From Gordonia jinhuaensis (GTDB taxonomy: Bacteria; Actinomycetota; Actinomycetes; Mycobacteriales; Mycobacteriaceae), in assembly GCF_014639795.1 (NCBI RefSeq), contig NZ_BMGC01000005.1:1-64000 (forward strand): 64,000 bases of DNA, in the 5' to 3' direction. A model generated the notes under the pieces. That model searched no databases. It saw only the letters and a list, made by a program, of their open reading frames with translations, and was not told the DNA's origin. Of the stretch, positions 52,862-62,805 are shown in pieces. How positions within the stretch are numbered: the first letter of the stretch is position 1; every line of letters starts with the position of its first letter. Both the position numbers and the translations under genes were made by a program.

Positions 52862-55804
52862 TCACCCCAGTTCGGCGGCCACAACCCCACGTCGAATTCC
52901 GTTGACGGCCTTGCGCGCGGCCGTGCGCAGTGGACTGCCGGGGGCTGCGGTGAGCCGGATCTGTTCGAGGAGATCGACCACCTGCCTGCTCCACCGGACG
53001 AAGTCGCCGGCGGGCAGCGGTTTGCCGCGATCGCCGGCCAATGCCAGGACTTCGGCCAGCGGCCGCCCCGAGGCCCACGCGTAAGCAGCTGTGGAGAACC
53101 CGGCGTCGGGTTCTCGCGTCGACGAGACCGAATGACGTGCTTCCACCTTGGCGAGGTCACGCCAACGGCGATGGGTCTGTACGAGTGCCTCACGCAGCAC
53201 CGGGTTGCGTGTGACGAGCTCAGGGCCACCGAAGGCGTCGCGACGTGACTCGTAGACGACGGCGGCGACGACTCCGGCGAGCTCGGGCGCGGCCAGGTCG
53301 TTCCATATCCCGCTGCGAATGCACTCGCAGATCAGCAGGTCCGACTCGCTGTAGATGCGCGTGAGCATCCGTCCGGCGTCGGTGATGCCGGGCCCGTCGG
53401 GACGTGTGGAGGTGTCGGCGTCATCGAACTCGCCCTCATCGAACTCGCCCTCATCGAACTCGCTGTCATCGGGGTCGCGGCCGTCCTGCGCCGCGAGATC
53501 ATCGATCGCACGGTCGTGAGTCGAGAGATCCGGAGTCGATCGGCTGGGTTCATCCCCACCGGACTCGCCGATGTAGCCCAGTTCGTCGAGTACCGCGACG
53601 ATGCGGTCGAAATCGACCCGCAGTCCGTCGGTGCGGTCGGTCACGCTGCGTTCGAGCGCACTGATCTCGCGCTGGAGCCGGTTACGTCGTTCGGCCAGCC
53701 GGAACAGCTCATCGTTTCCGCGCAGCGAGTGCAGCCGGTGCGCGCGCAGACGAGAGCGCAGTGTGAGCAGCTGGTGATCTTCGGCCGCCACCGAGCGCTT
53801 CTTCTGACGGCCGCGGGGGACCTCGATTCCGGTCGATCGCAGTGCGGAGGCGATGTCGCGCCGGCCTCGACCGGTGCGCCTGTCGACATGACGTGCCAGG
53901 CGCATATGTCCCAGGACCTCGGGGGGATTGACGAAGTCGCGCACACCGATCCGCCCGCTCCACGCATCGGTGGTCAACACCAGTGGCTTCGGGTCACGAT
54001 GATCGCCGGCCGGTTCGAGCACCACCGCCAGCCCGCGGTGCTTACCGCCGTGCAGCGCGATGACGTGACCTCGTTTGAGGGCGTTGAGCTCCTCGACGGT
54101 CGCCGCACCCGACTCCGCGCGCACCTCGTATTTGAGTTCCCGTTCGCGGCGCTTGATCTGCTCGCGCAGGTCCATGTACTCGGTGAAGTCGCGCACCGAC
54201 ACCCCGCGCTCGTCGGCGAGGGTGGCCAATTCGGTGTCGAGTGCCCGCAGCCGGGCGCGTTCGGCGTCGACCTTGCGGGACTGCCCCACGACCGAGCGGT
54301 CGGCCTGGAACTGCGCGAACGAACGGTCGAGGAGGTTGCGGGCACCGTCGATGCCGAGACGTCCGATCAGGTTGACGGCCATGTTGTAGCCCGGCGCGAA
54401 TGAGCTGCGCAGGGGGAAGGTGCGTGCACCGGCAAGTCCGGCGACCTGATTGGGTTCGACCTCCGGGGACCACACCACCACCGCGTGACCCTCGACGTCG
54501 ATGCCGCGGCGGCCGGCGCGTCCGGTCAGCTGCGTGTACTCCCCCGGCGTCAGATCGACGTGTGCCTCGCCGTTGTACTTGACCAGTCGTTCGAGCACCA
54601 CCGAGCGGGCGGGCATGTTGATACCGAGGGCCAGCGTCTCGGTGGCGAACACGACCTTGACCAGTCCGCGCACGAACAGCTCTTCCACGGCATGCCGGAA
54701 CGTGGGGAGCATGCCCGCATGGTGGGCGGCGAAACCGCGACGCAGCGCCGACCGCCACGCGGCCACCCCGAGCACGTCTTCGTCGGCCGTCGAGAACTCC
54801 GCGACATAGTCGTCGACCACACGATCGACCTCAGCCGCCTCGTCGGCGCTGAGGAGATTGAGTCCCGAACGGCGGCACTGGGTCAGTGCGGCGTCGCAAC
54901 CCGCGCGCGAGAAGATGAAGTCGATCGCCGGGAGCAGACCCGCACGTTCGAGAGCTGCGACGATGTCGGGCCGCGACGGCGGTCCCGGTCGGCCGCGGTA
55001 GCCGTGGCCGGTGTCGATGGCGGCGCGCTGGCGGATATAGCGGGACAGGGCGGGGTTGACGCCCGATCGTCCGCGGTTGTCGGCAGAGGGTGCGTACAGG
55101 TCGAACAACCGCGAACCGACCAGCATGTGCTGCGAGAGTGGAACCGGCCGGTGCTCGTCGACCACGACGGTGGTGTCGCCGCGGACGGTCTGGATCCATT
55201 CGCCGAATTCCTCGGCGTTGCTCACTGTCGCCGAGAGGCTCACGACCTTCACCTCGGGAGCCAGGTGCAAGATCACCTCCTCCCAGACCGCGCCACGGAA
55301 CCTGTCGGCCAGGTAGTGGACCTCATCCATCACCACGTGGGAAAGGCCCTGCAGCGCTGGTGAATTGGCATAGAGCATGTTGCGGACCACCTCGGTGGTC
55401 ATCACCACCACCGGCGCGTCGGGGTTGATCGAGCTGTCGCCGGTGAGCAGACCGATGTTCTCGCGGCCGTGTACGGCCACCAGATCGGCGTACTTCTGGT
55501 TGCTCAGCGCCTTGATCGGTGTGGTGTAGAAGCATTTGGTCCCGCCCTCGAGGGCGAGGTGTACAGCGAACTCGCCCACGATGGTCTTGCCGGCGCCGGT
55601 CGGAGCGCAGACCAGGACGCCGTGACCGTTCTCCAGCGCCGAACACGCCCGCAACTGGAAGGGGTCGAGTCCGAACGAGAGGCGGTCGAGGAATCGGGTG
55701 AGTTCCGGGTAGTCGGCCGGTTCCAGAGGTGAATCGGCGTCGGAGGCCGCGGACATCGGCGTCGCGGCCACGGGCGTGGAGTCGGTCCGGTCAGAGGATG
55801 TCAT
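52862..55804 (-). CDS. helY: SF2 RNA/DNA helicase HelY
   Basis: 980-aa Ski2-like ATP-dependent helicase. Motif I is CAPTGAGKT, Ia [31 protein letters not shown], IVa-[16 protein letters not shown] and [14 protein letters not shown]. The C-terminal part holds an SH3-like/coiled-coil region ([15 protein letters not shown]) and a helical exosome-type arch, with an acidic insert ([19 protein letters not shown]) made by 15-bp repeats. It probably unwinds structured RNA during turnover. It overlaps tatC by 14 bases. Rv2092c is the counterpart. Confidence 0.95.
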   Translation of the reverse strand: MTSSDRTDSTPVAATPMSAASDADSPLEPADYPELTRFLDRLSFGLDPFQLRACSALENGHGVLVCAPTGAGKTIVGEFAVHLALEGGTKCFYTTPIKALSNQKYADLVAVHGRENIGLLTGDSSINPDAPVVVMTTEVVRNMLYANSPALQGLSHVVMDEVHYLADRFRGAVWEEVILHLAPEVKVVSLSATVSNAEEFGEWIQTVRGDTTVVVDEHRPVPLSQHMLVGSRLFDLYAPSADNRGRSGVNPALSRYIRQRAAIDTGHGYRGRPGPPSRPDIVAALERAGLLPAIDFIFSRAGCDAALTQCRRSGLNLLSADEAAEVDRVVDDYVAEFSTADEDVLGVAAWRSALRRGFAAHHAGMLPTFRHAVEELFVRGLVKVVFATETLALGINMPARSVVLERLVKYNGEAHVDLTPGEYTQLTGRAGRRGIDVEGHAVVVWSPEVEPNQVAGLAGARTFPLRSSFAPGYNMAVNLIGRLGIDGARNLLDRSFAQFQADRSVVGQSRKVDAERARLRALDTELATLADERGVSVRDFTEYMDLREQIKRRERELKYEVRAESGAATVEELNALKRGHVIALHGGKHRGLAVVLEPAGDHRDPKPLVLTTDAWSGRIGVRDFVNPPEVLGHMRLARHVDRRTGRGRRDIASALRSTGIEVPRGRQKKRSVAAEDHQLLTLRSRLRAHRLHSLRGNDELFRLAERRNRLQREISALERSVTDRTDGLRVDFDRIVAVLDELGYIGESGGDEPSRSTPDLSTHDRAIDDLAAQDGRDPDDSEFDEGEFDEGEFDDADTSTRPDGPGITDAGRMLTRIYSESDLLICECIRSGIWNDLAAPELAGVVAAVVYESRRDAFGGPELVTRNPVLREALVQTHRRWRDLAKVEARHSVSSTREPDAGFSTAAYAWASGRPLAEVLALAGDRGKPLPAGDFVRWSRQVVDLLEQIRLTAAPGSPLRTAARKAVNGIRRGVVAAELG
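53421..53480. repeat. 15-bp tandem repeat encoding an acidic HelY insert
   Basis: TCATCGAACTCGCCC starts at 53421 and 53436, and variants at 53451 and 53466. On the minus strand it encodes repeats of (D/E)GEFD. Confidence 0.9.
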
Positions 55805-56792
55805 CGAACCGAGTGTGCACTCCCCCAGCCGAGTTGGAGTCGCGCGCGGGGGTGTCGGCGCGTGCGTCGTGGATCGCCGACGCGCTCACCGGGCCGCTGA
55901 CCCCGACCGTCTGCGGCGTGTAATCGAGTGGACTGGCCTCGTCGTCGGCCACGTCGGCCCACGCGGCAGCGGGATCGCGCCGCGCCTTACGACGGTCGTG
56001 GATACGGGTGAACTGGACCGCGAACTCGAACAGCACCGTCAGAGCGCACGACAGGGCGAGCATGGTGAACGGATCCGAGCCGGGGGTGACGACGGCGGCG
56101 AACACGAACAGGCCGAAGATCAGACCGCGCCGCCACCTCTTGAGCTGTGCGTAGTGCAGCACGCCGATCAGGTTCAACGCGACCACCAGCAGCGGCAGCT
56201 CGAAGCTGACCCCGAAGATGATCAGCAGATGGATCATGAACCCGAAGTACTGATTGCCCTCGAGTGCGGTGACCTGGACGTTGTCGCCGACGGTCAACAG
56301 GAAGTGGAACGCCTTGGCGACCACCAGGTAGGCGAGCACCGCGCCCGTGACGAACAGCACCGCGGCGGTCGTCACGAACGAGATCGCGTAGCGCCGCTCG
56401 TTCTGGTGCAGACCCGGCGTGATGAACTGCCACAGCTGATACAGCCAGATCGGGCAGGCCAGAACGATGCCGGCGGTGACCGCGACCTTGAGCCGCAGCA
56501 TGAACTGGTCGAACGGGCCGGTGGCCAGCAGTCGGCATTCATCCGAGTGCGTGAAGCTCGCCCGCGCCGAGTCCGGCAGCGAACAGTAGGGCCGGCGCAG
56601 CAGCTCGCCGAGGGAATCGATGCCCAGGAATCCGTAGGAGTACCAGATGAACCCGAGGATGGTGGTCAACACGATGCCCGCGATCGCGATCAGCAGGCGG
56701 GTACGCAGCTCGTAGAGGTGCTCGATCAACGACATCGTGCCGTCGGGATTGAGCTTGCGCCTACGCTGACGTGGGTCTAGAGGGATTCGCAC
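55791..56792 (-). CDS. tatC: Sec-independent translocase subunit TatC
   Basis: 333-aa receptor subunit of the twin-arginine translocase, with six membrane helices. [18 protein letters not shown] is the conserved N-terminal motif that binds the signal peptide; [17 protein letters not shown] and [19 protein letters not shown] are further hallmarks. The C-terminal 80 residues are a cytoplasmic, disordered extension common in actinobacteria. GTG 56792 gives a 19-residue start before MSLIEHL; the methionine at residue 20 is an alternative. It is 135 bases after tatA. Confidence 0.95.
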   Translation of the reverse strand: MRIPLDPRQRRRKLNPDGTMSLIEHLYELRTRLLIAIAGIVLTTILGFIWYSYGFLGIDSLGELLRRPYCSLPDSARASFTHSDECRLLATGPFDQFMLRLKVAVTAGIVLACPIWLYQLWQFITPGLHQNERRYAISFVTTAAVLFVTGAVLAYLVVAKAFHFLLTVGDNVQVTALEGNQYFGFMIHLLIIFGVSFELPLLVVALNLIGVLHYAQLKRWRRGLIFGLFVFAAVVTPGSDPFTMLALSCALTVLFEFAVQFTRIHDRRKARRDPAAAWADVADDEASPLDYTPQTVGVSGPVSASAIHDARADTPARDSNSAGGVHTRFDDIL

Positions 56793-56884
56793 CTTGTCGT
56801 CGGCTTCTGGTCACTGTCACACCGCGTCGATCTGGGCTGATCGACGATGGGTGTGAGCATCGCGGGAAAACGTTTGCCATCACG

Positions 56885-56920
56885 TCACCGCACCACGACC
56901 AGTCGGTCGCGGTGCGGTGA
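56885..56920. terminator. Hairpin between tatA and tatC
   Basis: TCACCGCACC (56885-56894) pairs with GGTGCGGTGA (56911-56920), with a further GACC/GGTC stem inside. It lies just after the tatA stop on the minus strand and could lower read-through into tatC. Confidence 0.6.
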
Positions 56921-56927
56921 TCGTGAG

Positions 56928-57191
56928 TCAAGCGGACTTGCGCTCGGTCTCGTGGTCGGCGACCGGCGGCGTGGCGTCCGACGCGGCCGGGATCTGACGA
57001 GGTGCTTCGGTGGGTGCGGCCGTATCGGCCGAATCCTTCGAACCCTCGTGCTGCATCTCCTTGACCTCACTCTTGAAGATGCGCATCGACCGGCCGAGAC
57101 CGCGAGCAGCATCAGGCAGCTTCTTGGAGCCGAACAGCACCACGAAGACGACCACGACAAGAATGATGTGCCACGGCTGAATTGCGCCCAT
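56928..57191 (-). CDS. tatA: Sec-independent translocase subunit TatA
   Basis: 87 aa. One short helix ([21 protein letters not shown]) followed by the amphipathic helix [20 protein letters not shown] and an acidic tail: standard TatA, the pore-forming subunit. ATG 57191 follows GGAGGGAAGG closely, a strong ribosome site. It is 59 bases after pafC on the same strand, as in mycobacteria (pafABC-tatAC). Confidence 0.95.
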   Translation of the reverse strand: MGAIQPWHIILVVVVFVVLFGSKKLPDAARGLGRSMRIFKSEVKEMQHEGSKDSADTAAPTEAPRQIPAASDATPPVADHETERKSA

Positions 57192-57250
57192 CGTTTCCTT
57201 CCCTCCCACTGGATCCGCGGTAGATGCTACCGCGGTATACACAGATGAGC

Positions 57251-58282
57251 CTATCGGTACTGGGCCACTGCGTCGACAGATCGACGGGTGACGGTGGCCG
57301 CTATGTCCGGATCATCGATCACCCGGATACGGCCGCCGAAGCCCAGGAGGAAGCGGATGAACCACTCGGTGGAGCCGTAGGTGATCATTGCGCGCACCGG
57401 AGCGGAGTCGTCAGACCCGCTTGCGGCCGGGTCGAGCAGCTCGATCATGTAGTGGTCGAGAACCCAGATCTCACCGCGGTCGATCTCGATGGTCGCCGTC
57501 GGGAATGCATCGGAGGTGCCGGTCAACAGACCGAGACTGTCCGCGGCGGCCGCCTCGACCGGCACGGCCGCCGGTTCGTCGAGGACTTGCGCATCCTCGA
57601 TGCGGTCGAGGCGGAACAGCCGGACGTCTTCACTCGATCGACACCAGGCCTCCAGATAGGCGGCCGAGTCGACGACCTGGATCCGGATCGGGTCGACCAC
57701 GCGCTCCCCCACCGAGTCACGCGAGGCCGAGTAGTAGGACATGTGCAGCGCCCGCGAGGTCCGCACGGCGTCGCGGACGACCTGCGCCGTCGGCGATTCG
57801 TCGTCGCGGGCATCGCGCTGCCCGGCTGAGGTCCCCGACCCTGCCGATCCTGACCCTGCCGATCCTGAACCCGCCGACCCTGGTTCGGCGGCGGACCCCG
57901 GGGAGGCGGCAGGCAGGGTTCCCAGCGCGGCCTCGAGTTTGGCGATCGCGCGAGTGGTGGCGGCCTTGTCGACGGCACCGCCGGACGCCGCGAGCACCTG
58001 CAATGCGGTGAGCAGCACCGCTGCCTCTCGTGGCGTCGGCCGCAGGGGTCGCTCGATACCCGCCGAGAAGACGATGCTGACACCGGAGTCGCCGTATTCG
58101 AGGTCGATCAGCTCGCCCGGTCCGTAACCGGGCAGGCCGCACATCCAGAGCAGTTGCAGGTCTTTTTGCACCTGTGCCGGCGAGGTGGCCAGATCGCGTG
58201 CGGCCTGCTCGGTCGATGCTCCGGGATGTGCGAGGAAGTACGGCACGGTGGCCAGCATGCGGTTGAGTCGTGACACGCTCAT
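57251..58282 (-). CDS. pafC: PafC, WYL-domain regulator subunit
   Basis: 343 aa. The N-terminal winged helix ([33 protein letters not shown]) and the C-terminal WYL domain ([42 protein letters not shown]) form PafC. With PafB it activates the LexA-independent DNA-damage regulon in mycobacteria. A Gly/Ser/Ala linker of about 25 residues ([18 protein letters not shown]) made by 15-bp repeats separates the two domains. GTG or ATG at 58282 overlaps the pafB stop by 4 bases. Confidence 0.94.
   Translation of the reverse strand: MSVSRLNRMLATVPYFLAHPGASTEQAARDLATSPAQVQKDLQLLWMCGLPGYGPGELIDLEYGDSGVSIVFSAGIERPLRPTPREAAVLLTALQVLAASGGAVDKAATTRAIAKLEAALGTLPAASPGSAAEPGSAGSGSAGSGSAGSGTSAGQRDARDDESPTAQVVRDAVRTSRALHMSYYSASRDSVGERVVDPIRIQVVDSAAYLEAWCRSSEDVRLFRLDRIEDAQVLDEPAAVPVEAAAADSLGLLTGTSDAFPTATIEIDRGEIWVLDHYMIELLDPAASGSDDSAPVRAMITYGSTEWFIRFLLGFGGRIRVIDDPDIAATVTRRSVDAVAQYR
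57826..57885. repeat. 15-bp tandem repeat encoding the PafC linker
   Basis: CTGCCGATCCTGACC (57841), CTGCCGATCCTGAAC (57856) and CCGCCGACCCTGGTT (57871), with a diverged unit at 57826. On the minus strand these give repeated SAGSG. Confidence 0.9.
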
Positions 58283-59352
58283 GACCGCGCCCCCTCGGTC
58301 GAGGCCCGGTGATCGGGGCCGGTGGGGTCATCCGGGCTGTGCGGCCAGCCCGCGACGCCCACCGCGGACGACTCGGCCAGTCGGGTGAGGCCGTCGACCA
58401 CGGCAGCGCGCAGCTCCGGCGGGTCGAGGACCACGGCGTCGGCACCGGCGGACAGCACCAGGCGGGTCAGGCCGTGCAGCGACTCGATCTCGAGTTCGAG
58501 GTTGTCGCCGTCGCGACCGGCGATGGAGTTGGGGGTGCACGACACCGCGGCCCGGCGAAGGCCCGCTGCGCGTCCCTCGGCCACCCAGATGGTGGCGGTT
58601 CCCCGCACGGACGGCGTGTCTGCCCAGTTCACGGCATCAGCGACGATGGCGCTGAGGTCGATGTCGGCGGGGATGGAGACCTCGCCGGCGGCACCGACGG
58701 TCTGCACCTGTCCGACGATGCGCGAGAGTCGGAACGTGCGGGTGGCATCGCGGTCCCGATCGTGACCGACCACATACCAGCGACCCTTGTTCGTGACCAC
58801 TCCCCACGGTTCGAGTGTGCGTGTGGTGACCGATGTTCCCGACCGGTGGTCGAACCGCACCGCGGCGCGGTTCTCGATGGCGTCGAACAGCGCCTGCAGG
58901 GTCTGCTCGGAGCCGACCGACCGCGGAGCGGCTGCCGAGAGCAGCGTGTCGGAGTCGGTGTCGACCTCGATCCCTCCGGCGCGCAGCTTGATCAGCGCGC
59001 TCTGCGACGCGGTCGACAGTTCCGGTGAGGTCCACAGGGAGGTCGCGATGGCGACTGCCGCAGCCTCGTCCCGATCGAGTTCGATCGGCGGCAGCGCATA
59101 GGCCTCCGGAGAGATCCGGTAGCCATCGATGGTGGAGTACCGCGATGTGCGACCGGTCTCGACCGGAATCCCCAGTGCCCGTAGTTCGTTCTTGTCGCGC
59201 TCGAACATCCGGTTGAACGACTCGACGGTCTTCGAGTCGTTGTAGCCCTGCACGGTGGAGCGGATCTTCTCGGCAGGGATGAACTGACGCGTGGAGAGCA
59301 GGCAGATGACCAGGTTCATCAGCCGTTCTTCCTTGGGGGTTTTCGTCGCCAC
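58279..59352 (-). CDS. pafB: PafB, WYL-domain regulator subunit
   Basis: 357 aa. It begins KTPKEERLMNLVICLLSTRQFIPAEKIRST, the PafB winged helix; the WYL domain (AVRFDHRSGTSVTTRTLEPWG, GRWYVVGHDRDRDATRTFRL) follows, then the WCX tail. It forms the PafBC activator with PafC. GTG 59352 lies 6 bases after TACTCT, so pafBC has its own leaderless promoter in the 35-bp gap after pafA as well as read-through from it. Confidence 0.94.
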   Translation of the reverse strand: MATKTPKEERLMNLVICLLSTRQFIPAEKIRSTVQGYNDSKTVESFNRMFERDKNELRALGIPVETGRTSRYSTIDGYRISPEAYALPPIELDRDEAAAVAIATSLWTSPELSTASQSALIKLRAGGIEVDTDSDTLLSAAAPRSVGSEQTLQALFDAIENRAAVRFDHRSGTSVTTRTLEPWGVVTNKGRWYVVGHDRDRDATRTFRLSRIVGQVQTVGAAGEVSIPADIDLSAIVADAVNWADTPSVRGTATIWVAEGRAAGLRRAAVSCTPNSIAGRDGDNLELEIESLHGLTRLVLSAGADAVVLDPPELRAAVVDGLTRLAESSAVGVAGWPHSPDDPTGPDHRASTEGARS

Positions 59353-59358
59353 CGGCTA

Positions 59359-59364
59359 AGAGTA
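59359..59364 (-). promoter_or_regulatory. -10 hexamer for leaderless pafB mRNA
   Basis: TACTCT on the minus strand, 6 bases before GTG 59352, in the gap after the pafA stop. Confidence 0.55.
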
Positions 59365-59387
59365 ATGCGTAGCCGAAGGCGGGCTGA

Positions 59388-60746
59388 TCACATACTCGCG
59401 ATGAGCCGATCGACCCTCTCGTCGACGTTGCGGAACGGGTCCTTGCACAACACCGTGCGCTGTGCCTGATCGTTGAGTTTGAGGTGGACCCAGTCGACGG
59501 TGAAGTCACGTCCGGCCTTCTGCGCCGCGGAGATGAAGTCGCCGCGCAGCTTCGCGCGGGTGGTCTGCGGCGGCTCGTTGACCGCCTCGGCGATCGCGGC
59601 GTCGGTGGTGACGCGGGTGATCAGACCCTTGCGGGAGAGCAGATCGAAGATGCCCCGACCACGTTTGATGTCGTGGTAAGCGAGGTCGAGCTGGGCGATC
59701 TTGGGGTCGGACAGATCCATGTCGTATTTGTCGATGTACCGCTGGAACAGCTTGCGCTTGATGACCCAGTCGATCTCGGTGTCGACCTTGGAGAAGTCCT
59801 GCGATTCGACCGCATCCAGCACGCGTCCCCACAGGTCTACGACGAATTCGATCTCCGGATCCGGCGCGCGATTGCGCAGGTGCTCGACAGCCCGCGAGTG
59901 GTACTCCCGCTGGATGTCGAGTGCGGTGGCCTGGCGTCCGCCGGCGAGGCGCACAGGTCGGCGGCCGGTGAGGTCGTGGCTGACCTCGCGGATCGCGCGG
60001 ATCGGGTTGTCCAGAGCGAAATCACGGAAGGACACGCCGGCCTCGATCATCTCCAACACCAGCGCGGCCGACCCGACCTTGAGCATCGTGGTGGCCTCGG
60101 ACATGTTGGAGTCGCCGACGATCACGTGGAGGCGACGGTACTTCTCGGCGTCGGCATGCGGCTCGTCGCGGGTGTTGATGATCGGACGCGACCGGGTGGT
60201 GGCCGAGGAGACACCCTCCCAAATGTGCTCGGCGCGCTGGGACAGCGTGTAGGTAGCAGCCTTGGGCGTCTGCAGGACCTTGCCCGCGCCGCAGATCAGC
60301 TGGCGGGTGACCAGGAACGGCAGAAGTACGTCGGAGATGCGGGAGAACTCCCCCGCGCGCACCACCAGGTAGTTCTCGTGGCACCCGTAGGAGTTGCCCG
60401 CCGAGTCGGTGTTGTTCTTGAACAGGTAGATGTCGCCGCCGATACCCTCATCGGCGAGTCGCCGTTCGGCGTCGATGAGGAGGTCCTCGAGAACCAGCTC
60501 GCCGGCGCGATCGTGGTTGATCAGTTGCACGAGGCTGTCGCACTCGGCGGTGGCGTATTCCGGATGCGAGCCCACGTCGAGGTACAGACGCCCACCGTTC
60601 TGCAAGAACACGTTTGACGAGCGACCCCACGACACCACCCGGCGGAAAAGGTAGCGGGCGACCTCATCTGGGCTCAGGCGCCGGTGTCCGTGGAAAGTGC
60701 ACGTCACACCGAACTCGGTCTCGATTCCCAGTATTCGTCGCTGCAC
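59388..60746 (-). CDS. pafA: Pup-protein ligase PafA
   Basis: 452 aa, the exact length of the M. tuberculosis enzyme. It joins the C-terminal glutamate of Pup to lysines of target proteins using ATP. The glutamine-synthetase-like core is intact: [19 protein letters not shown] (nucleotide/metal glutamates), [38 protein letters not shown] and [23 protein letters not shown] 60746 lies 7 bases after TAGTGT and gives VQRRILGIE, equal to the mycobacterial MQRRIMGIE; the longer frame is rejected. It is 77 bases from the prcA stop. Confidence 0.97.
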   Translation of the reverse strand: MQRRILGIETEFGVTCTFHGHRRLSPDEVARYLFRRVVSWGRSSNVFLQNGGRLYLDVGSHPEYATAECDSLVQLINHDRAGELVLEDLLIDAERRLADEGIGGDIYLFKNNTDSAGNSYGCHENYLVVRAGEFSRISDVLLPFLVTRQLICGAGKVLQTPKAATYTLSQRAEHIWEGVSSATTRSRPIINTRDEPHADAEKYRRLHVIVGDSNMSEATTMLKVGSAALVLEMIEAGVSFRDFALDNPIRAIREVSHDLTGRRPVRLAGGRQATALDIQREYHSRAVEHLRNRAPDPEIEFVVDLWGRVLDAVESQDFSKVDTEIDWVIKRKLFQRYIDKYDMDLSDPKIAQLDLAYHDIKRGRGIFDLLSRKGLITRVTTDAAIAEAVNEPPQTTRAKLRGDFISAAQKAGRDFTVDWVHLKLNDQAQRTVLCKDPFRNVDERVDRLIASM

Positions 60747-60753
60747 CTCATCC

Positions 60754-60759
60754 ACACTA
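60754..60759 (-). promoter_or_regulatory. -10 hexamer for leaderless pafA mRNA
   Basis: TAGTGT on the minus strand, 7 bases before GTG 60746. It fixes the pafA start. Confidence 0.6.
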
Positions 60760-60823
60760 CCGCCGTGTGGCCGGGCCGGTGGTCCGCCGCGCGTGAGCGC
60801 GTGTCCGGGCACCGGCCCGGTGC

Positions 60824-61606
60824 TCAGCTGGCGCCGGACTCGCCGTCGGTGCCTGCGTCCGCGTCGGCCGCATCGGCTTCCGCGGCGGGAGGGGGCAACA
60901 ATGCCTCCAGTGCCGCGCCGGTGATCCGACGGAAGGCGCGTCGCGGCCGGTTGCGGTCGAGCGTGGCGACCTCGAGGTCGGAGACGTCGAGCACCCGCGG
61001 CTCGGAGTGCGATCCGCCGCTCGAGGACTGTTGCGGCGCACCGAGGGCGCTCACCGCCCACCCCAGTGCCGTCTCGAGATCGGCGTCGGCAGTGTAGGAC
61101 TCGTTCATCGCGGCGTTGGCGGCGTCGTTCGAGCCGCCGATGACCAGGAACCGCTTCTCGTCGACGATCGATCCGTCGTAGGTGATGCGGTACAGCTGCG
61201 ACGGTCCGGGTTTACCCGGCTTGCTGACCTCGGCGACGCACAATTCCACCTCGAACGGCTTGGGCTGTTCGGTGAAGACCGCGCCGAGGGTGTTCGCGTA
61301 GGCGTTGGCCAGCGACAGGCCGTTGACGTCGGCGCGGTCATAGCTGTACCCGCGCATGTCGGCGTGCTGGATACCCGCCTTGCGCAGCGTCTCGTACTCG
61401 TTGTACTTGCCGACCGCGGCGAAGCCGATGCGGTCGTAGATCTCACTGACCTTGCGCAGCGCGTTGGACGGATTCTCCGCCACGAACAGGACGCCGTCGG
61501 CGTAGGTCACCACCACGACGCTGCGGCCGCGGGCGATGCCCTTGCGCGCGAGATCGGAGCGATCCCGCATGATCTGTTCGGCGCTGGCGTAATACGGGAA
61601 GGTCAT
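60824..61606 (-). CDS. prcA: 20S proteasome alpha subunit PrcA
   Basis: 260-aa outer-ring subunit. [28 protein letters not shown] is the gating N-terminus and H0 helix, followed by [40 protein letters not shown]. It lacks the N-terminal threonine and so is not catalytic. The C-terminal 45 residues are variable and Ala/Asp-rich. It overlaps prcB by 4 bases (61603-61606). Confidence 0.97.
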   Translation of the reverse strand: MTFPYYASAEQIMRDRSDLARKGIARGRSVVVVTYADGVLFVAENPSNALRKVSEIYDRIGFAAVGKYNEYETLRKAGIQHADMRGYSYDRADVNGLSLANAYANTLGAVFTEQPKPFEVELCVAEVSKPGKPGPSQLYRITYDGSIVDEKRFLVIGGSNDAANAAMNESYTADADLETALGWAVSALGAPQQSSSGGSHSEPRVLDVSDLEVATLDRNRPRRAFRRITGAALEALLPPPAAEADAADADAGTDGESGAS

Positions 61607-62439
61607 CGTGCATCCCCCTCGTGTTCGGCGGCGCGGCGCTCGACCACCGCGCGCGCGGCGGCCTCGATCGACTCCGGCGAAACCTCCTGTGCGCCATCGG
61701 CACCCACGATCACCGCGGTCGGGAAGATCTTGCGGACGATGTCGGGTCCACCGGTCGCCGAGTCATCGTCGGCCGCGTCGTAGAGCGCTTCCACCGCGAT
61801 GGCCAGTGCCGAATCGGCGTCGAGGTCGTAGCGGAAGAGCTTCTTCAGCGACGACTTGGCGAACACCGATCCCGAACCGATCGACGTGTACCCGCCGAAC
61901 TCCTCATGCCGGTCGCCGGCCACGTCGAAGGAGAAGATGCGTCCGCGTTCATCGGGGCTGTCGTGGTCGATGTCGTAGCCCACGAGCAGCGGGATCGCCG
62001 CAAGCCCCTGCATCGCCGCGCCGAGGTTGTTGCGCACCATCGCGGCCAGGCGGGTGACCTTGCCGTCGAGCGTCAGCGGGACGCCCTCGATCTTCTCGTA
62101 GTGTTCGAGTTCGACGGCGAAGAGCCGAACCATCTCGATGGCGATGCCCGCGGTCCCCGCGATGCCCGCCGCCGAGTAGTCATCGGTGACATACACCTTC
62201 TTGACGTCGCGGGTGGCGATGAGATTGCCCATCGTGGCCCGGCGATCACCTGCGAGCACGACGCCACCCGGGAAGCTCACGGCGACGATCGTGGTGCCGT
62301 GCGGGGCGATGTCACCACCGGTGCTCATGGCACCGGCAGCGCTGATCCTGTTGCCGGGCAACAGCTCCGGCGAGTGGACCCGCAGGTAATCGGAGAAGGA
62401 TGAGATGTCGCGGCCGAGGGATTCGATCCGGTCGCTCAC
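61603..62439 (-). CDS. prcB: 20S proteasome beta subunit PrcB
   Basis: 278-aa catalytic subunit, made with a 48-residue propeptide that is cut at [13 protein letters not shown] to expose Thr49. GDRRATMGN and [19 protein letters not shown] carry the Asp and Lys that activate it, and [19 protein letters not shown] gives the late Ser/Gly loop. GTG 62439 overlaps the pup stop by 4 bases, so pup, prcB and prcA are coupled in order. Confidence 0.97.
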   Translation of the reverse strand: MSDRIESLGRDISSFSDYLRVHSPELLPGNRISAAGAMSTGGDIAPHGTTIVAVSFPGGVVLAGDRRATMGNLIATRDVKKVYVTDDYSAAGIAGTAGIAIEMVRLFAVELEHYEKIEGVPLTLDGKVTRLAAMVRNNLGAAMQGLAAIPLLVGYDIDHDSPDERGRIFSFDVAGDRHEEFGGYTSIGSGSVFAKSSLKKLFRYDLDADSALAIAVEALYDAADDDSATGGPDIVRKIFPTAVIVGADGAQEVSPESIEAAARAVVERRAAEHEGDAR

Positions 62440-62627
62440 TGTCCGCCTTTCTGCACGTATGCGCGCACGAAGTCCTCTGCGTTCTCCTCCAACACGTCAT
62501 CGATCTCATCGAGCAGATCGTCGGTGTCGTCGGTCAGCTTTTCGCGCCGCTCCTGGCCGGCCGCCTCGGCACCGGTCTCGTTGTCGTCGTCACCGCCACC
62601 TGAGCGCGTGGTCTGTTCCTGCGCCAT
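62436..62627 (-). CDS. pup: Prokaryotic ubiquitin-like protein Pup
   Basis: 63 aa. An acidic disordered protein: a basic-free N-terminus ([17 protein letters not shown]), the central Mpa-binding helix region ([27 protein letters not shown]) and the C-terminal YVQKGGQ. The final Gln must be deamidated by Dop before PafA can use it. ATG 62627 follows GGAGG by about 6 bases, and the longer frame is rejected. Confidence 0.97.
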   Translation of the reverse strand: MAQEQTTRSGGGDDDNETGAEAAGQERREKLTDDTDDLLDEIDDVLEENAEDFVRAYVQKGGQ

Positions 62628-62805
62628 AGCCGCCTCCTCGAGAAGCACACGCGTCCGGTCGTTTCCGGACTCGTTCGTAAAAACACCCTACCTGTGTGCG
62701 AGCCGCCGAGATGGCCAACGTGCCGAGCCGAGCCCGACTTCGACACGCCGGATCCGCGGCGTGTCCATCTCGGGTGTTTCGGTCATGCCGCGGCCCACGG
62801 GGCCG

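Noticed and set aside
56827-56860. Short complementary words upstream of tatC as a terminator
   Set aside because: Only short GATC-type matches; no stable stem could be drawn.
60747-61061. Longer pafA start
   Set aside because: It runs under prcA; GTG 60746 reproduces the known PafA N-terminus and length of 452 aa.
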